From JASHVB01 sp049522565 (GTDB taxonomy: Bacteria > Pseudomonadota > Alphaproteobacteria > Acetobacterales > Acetobacteraceae), in contig JBEKNT010000246.1 in the NCBI GenBank assembly GCA_049522565.1, positions 1-10,165 of the forward strand: 10,165 bases of DNA. Reading direction: 5' to 3'. This document shows, one piece after another, positions 10,114-10,165 of this stretch (position 1 is its first letter; every line of letters starts with the position of its first letter). The notes beneath the pieces are model-generated. The model saw only the letters and a list, made by a program, of their open reading frames with translations. It searched no databases and was not told the origin of the DNA. The position numbers and the translations under genes were made by a program.

Positions 10114-10146
10114 CGTCATGGCCGGGCTTGACCCGGCCATCTATCG
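10114..10146 (+). repeat. Dispersed intergenic palindromic repeat
   Basis: CGTC is followed by a perfect 9-bp stem, ATGGCCGGG (10118-10126) with CCCGGCCAT (10132-10140), around the loop CTTGA. This is the common alphaproteobacterial intergenic element form, related to the degenerate copy at 6361-6393 on the other strand. It may also end transcription from a gene to the right. Confidence 0.55.
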
Positions 10147-10165
10147 CGGCACGGTGCCGGCATAG

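Overview
The window is about two-thirds G+C and reads as ordinary chromosome of a GC-rich proteobacterium. I lean to an alphaproteobacterium. The grounds are perfect FNR/FnrL-type boxes, short intergenic palindromes of the 'CGTCATGG...CCCGGCCAT' kind common in that class, and the style of the transporter and ThDP-enzyme genes. The lineage is an inference from composition and style, not a proven assignment.

Layout. At 1-328 there is a hairpin terminator and no convincing gene. At 329-889 (minus strand) is a nitroreductase-family flavoprotein. Its upstream region carries a perfect TTGAT-N4-ATCAA FNR/ANR box, positioned like a class II activator site over a plausible -10 element. A second, one-mismatch box lies about 90 bp ahead of a small plus-strand gene at 1291-1440, which encodes a 49-residue single-span membrane protein. 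At about 1455-1613 on the minus strand is the decayed C-terminus of a MacB/FtsX-type ABC transporter permease. At 1843-6318 is a full-length Lhr-type DNA helicase (1491 residues), with an unusual Ala/Asp-rich insert made of 39-bp (13-residue) tandem units. At 6319-6622 is an intergenic stretch with hairpins and one copy of a dispersed palindromic repeat. At 6623-7864 is a 12-helix MFS transporter. At 7865-8449 is a long non-coding stretch with several inverted and tandem repeats, including a nested stem-loop just ahead of the next gene. At 8450-10075 is an acetolactate-synthase-like, thiamine-diphosphate-dependent enzyme of unknown substrate, followed by a strong hairpin and a second palindromic repeat.

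The genes look like independent transcription units separated by wide gaps; no operon or mobile island is visible. The most informative signals are regulatory: the paired FNR-type boxes between the divergent nitroreductase and small-membrane-protein genes, and the structured leader of the ThDP enzyme. I see no CRISPR array, tRNA, rRNA, complete insertion sequence or recognisable defence system. I found no clearly new multi-gene system here.
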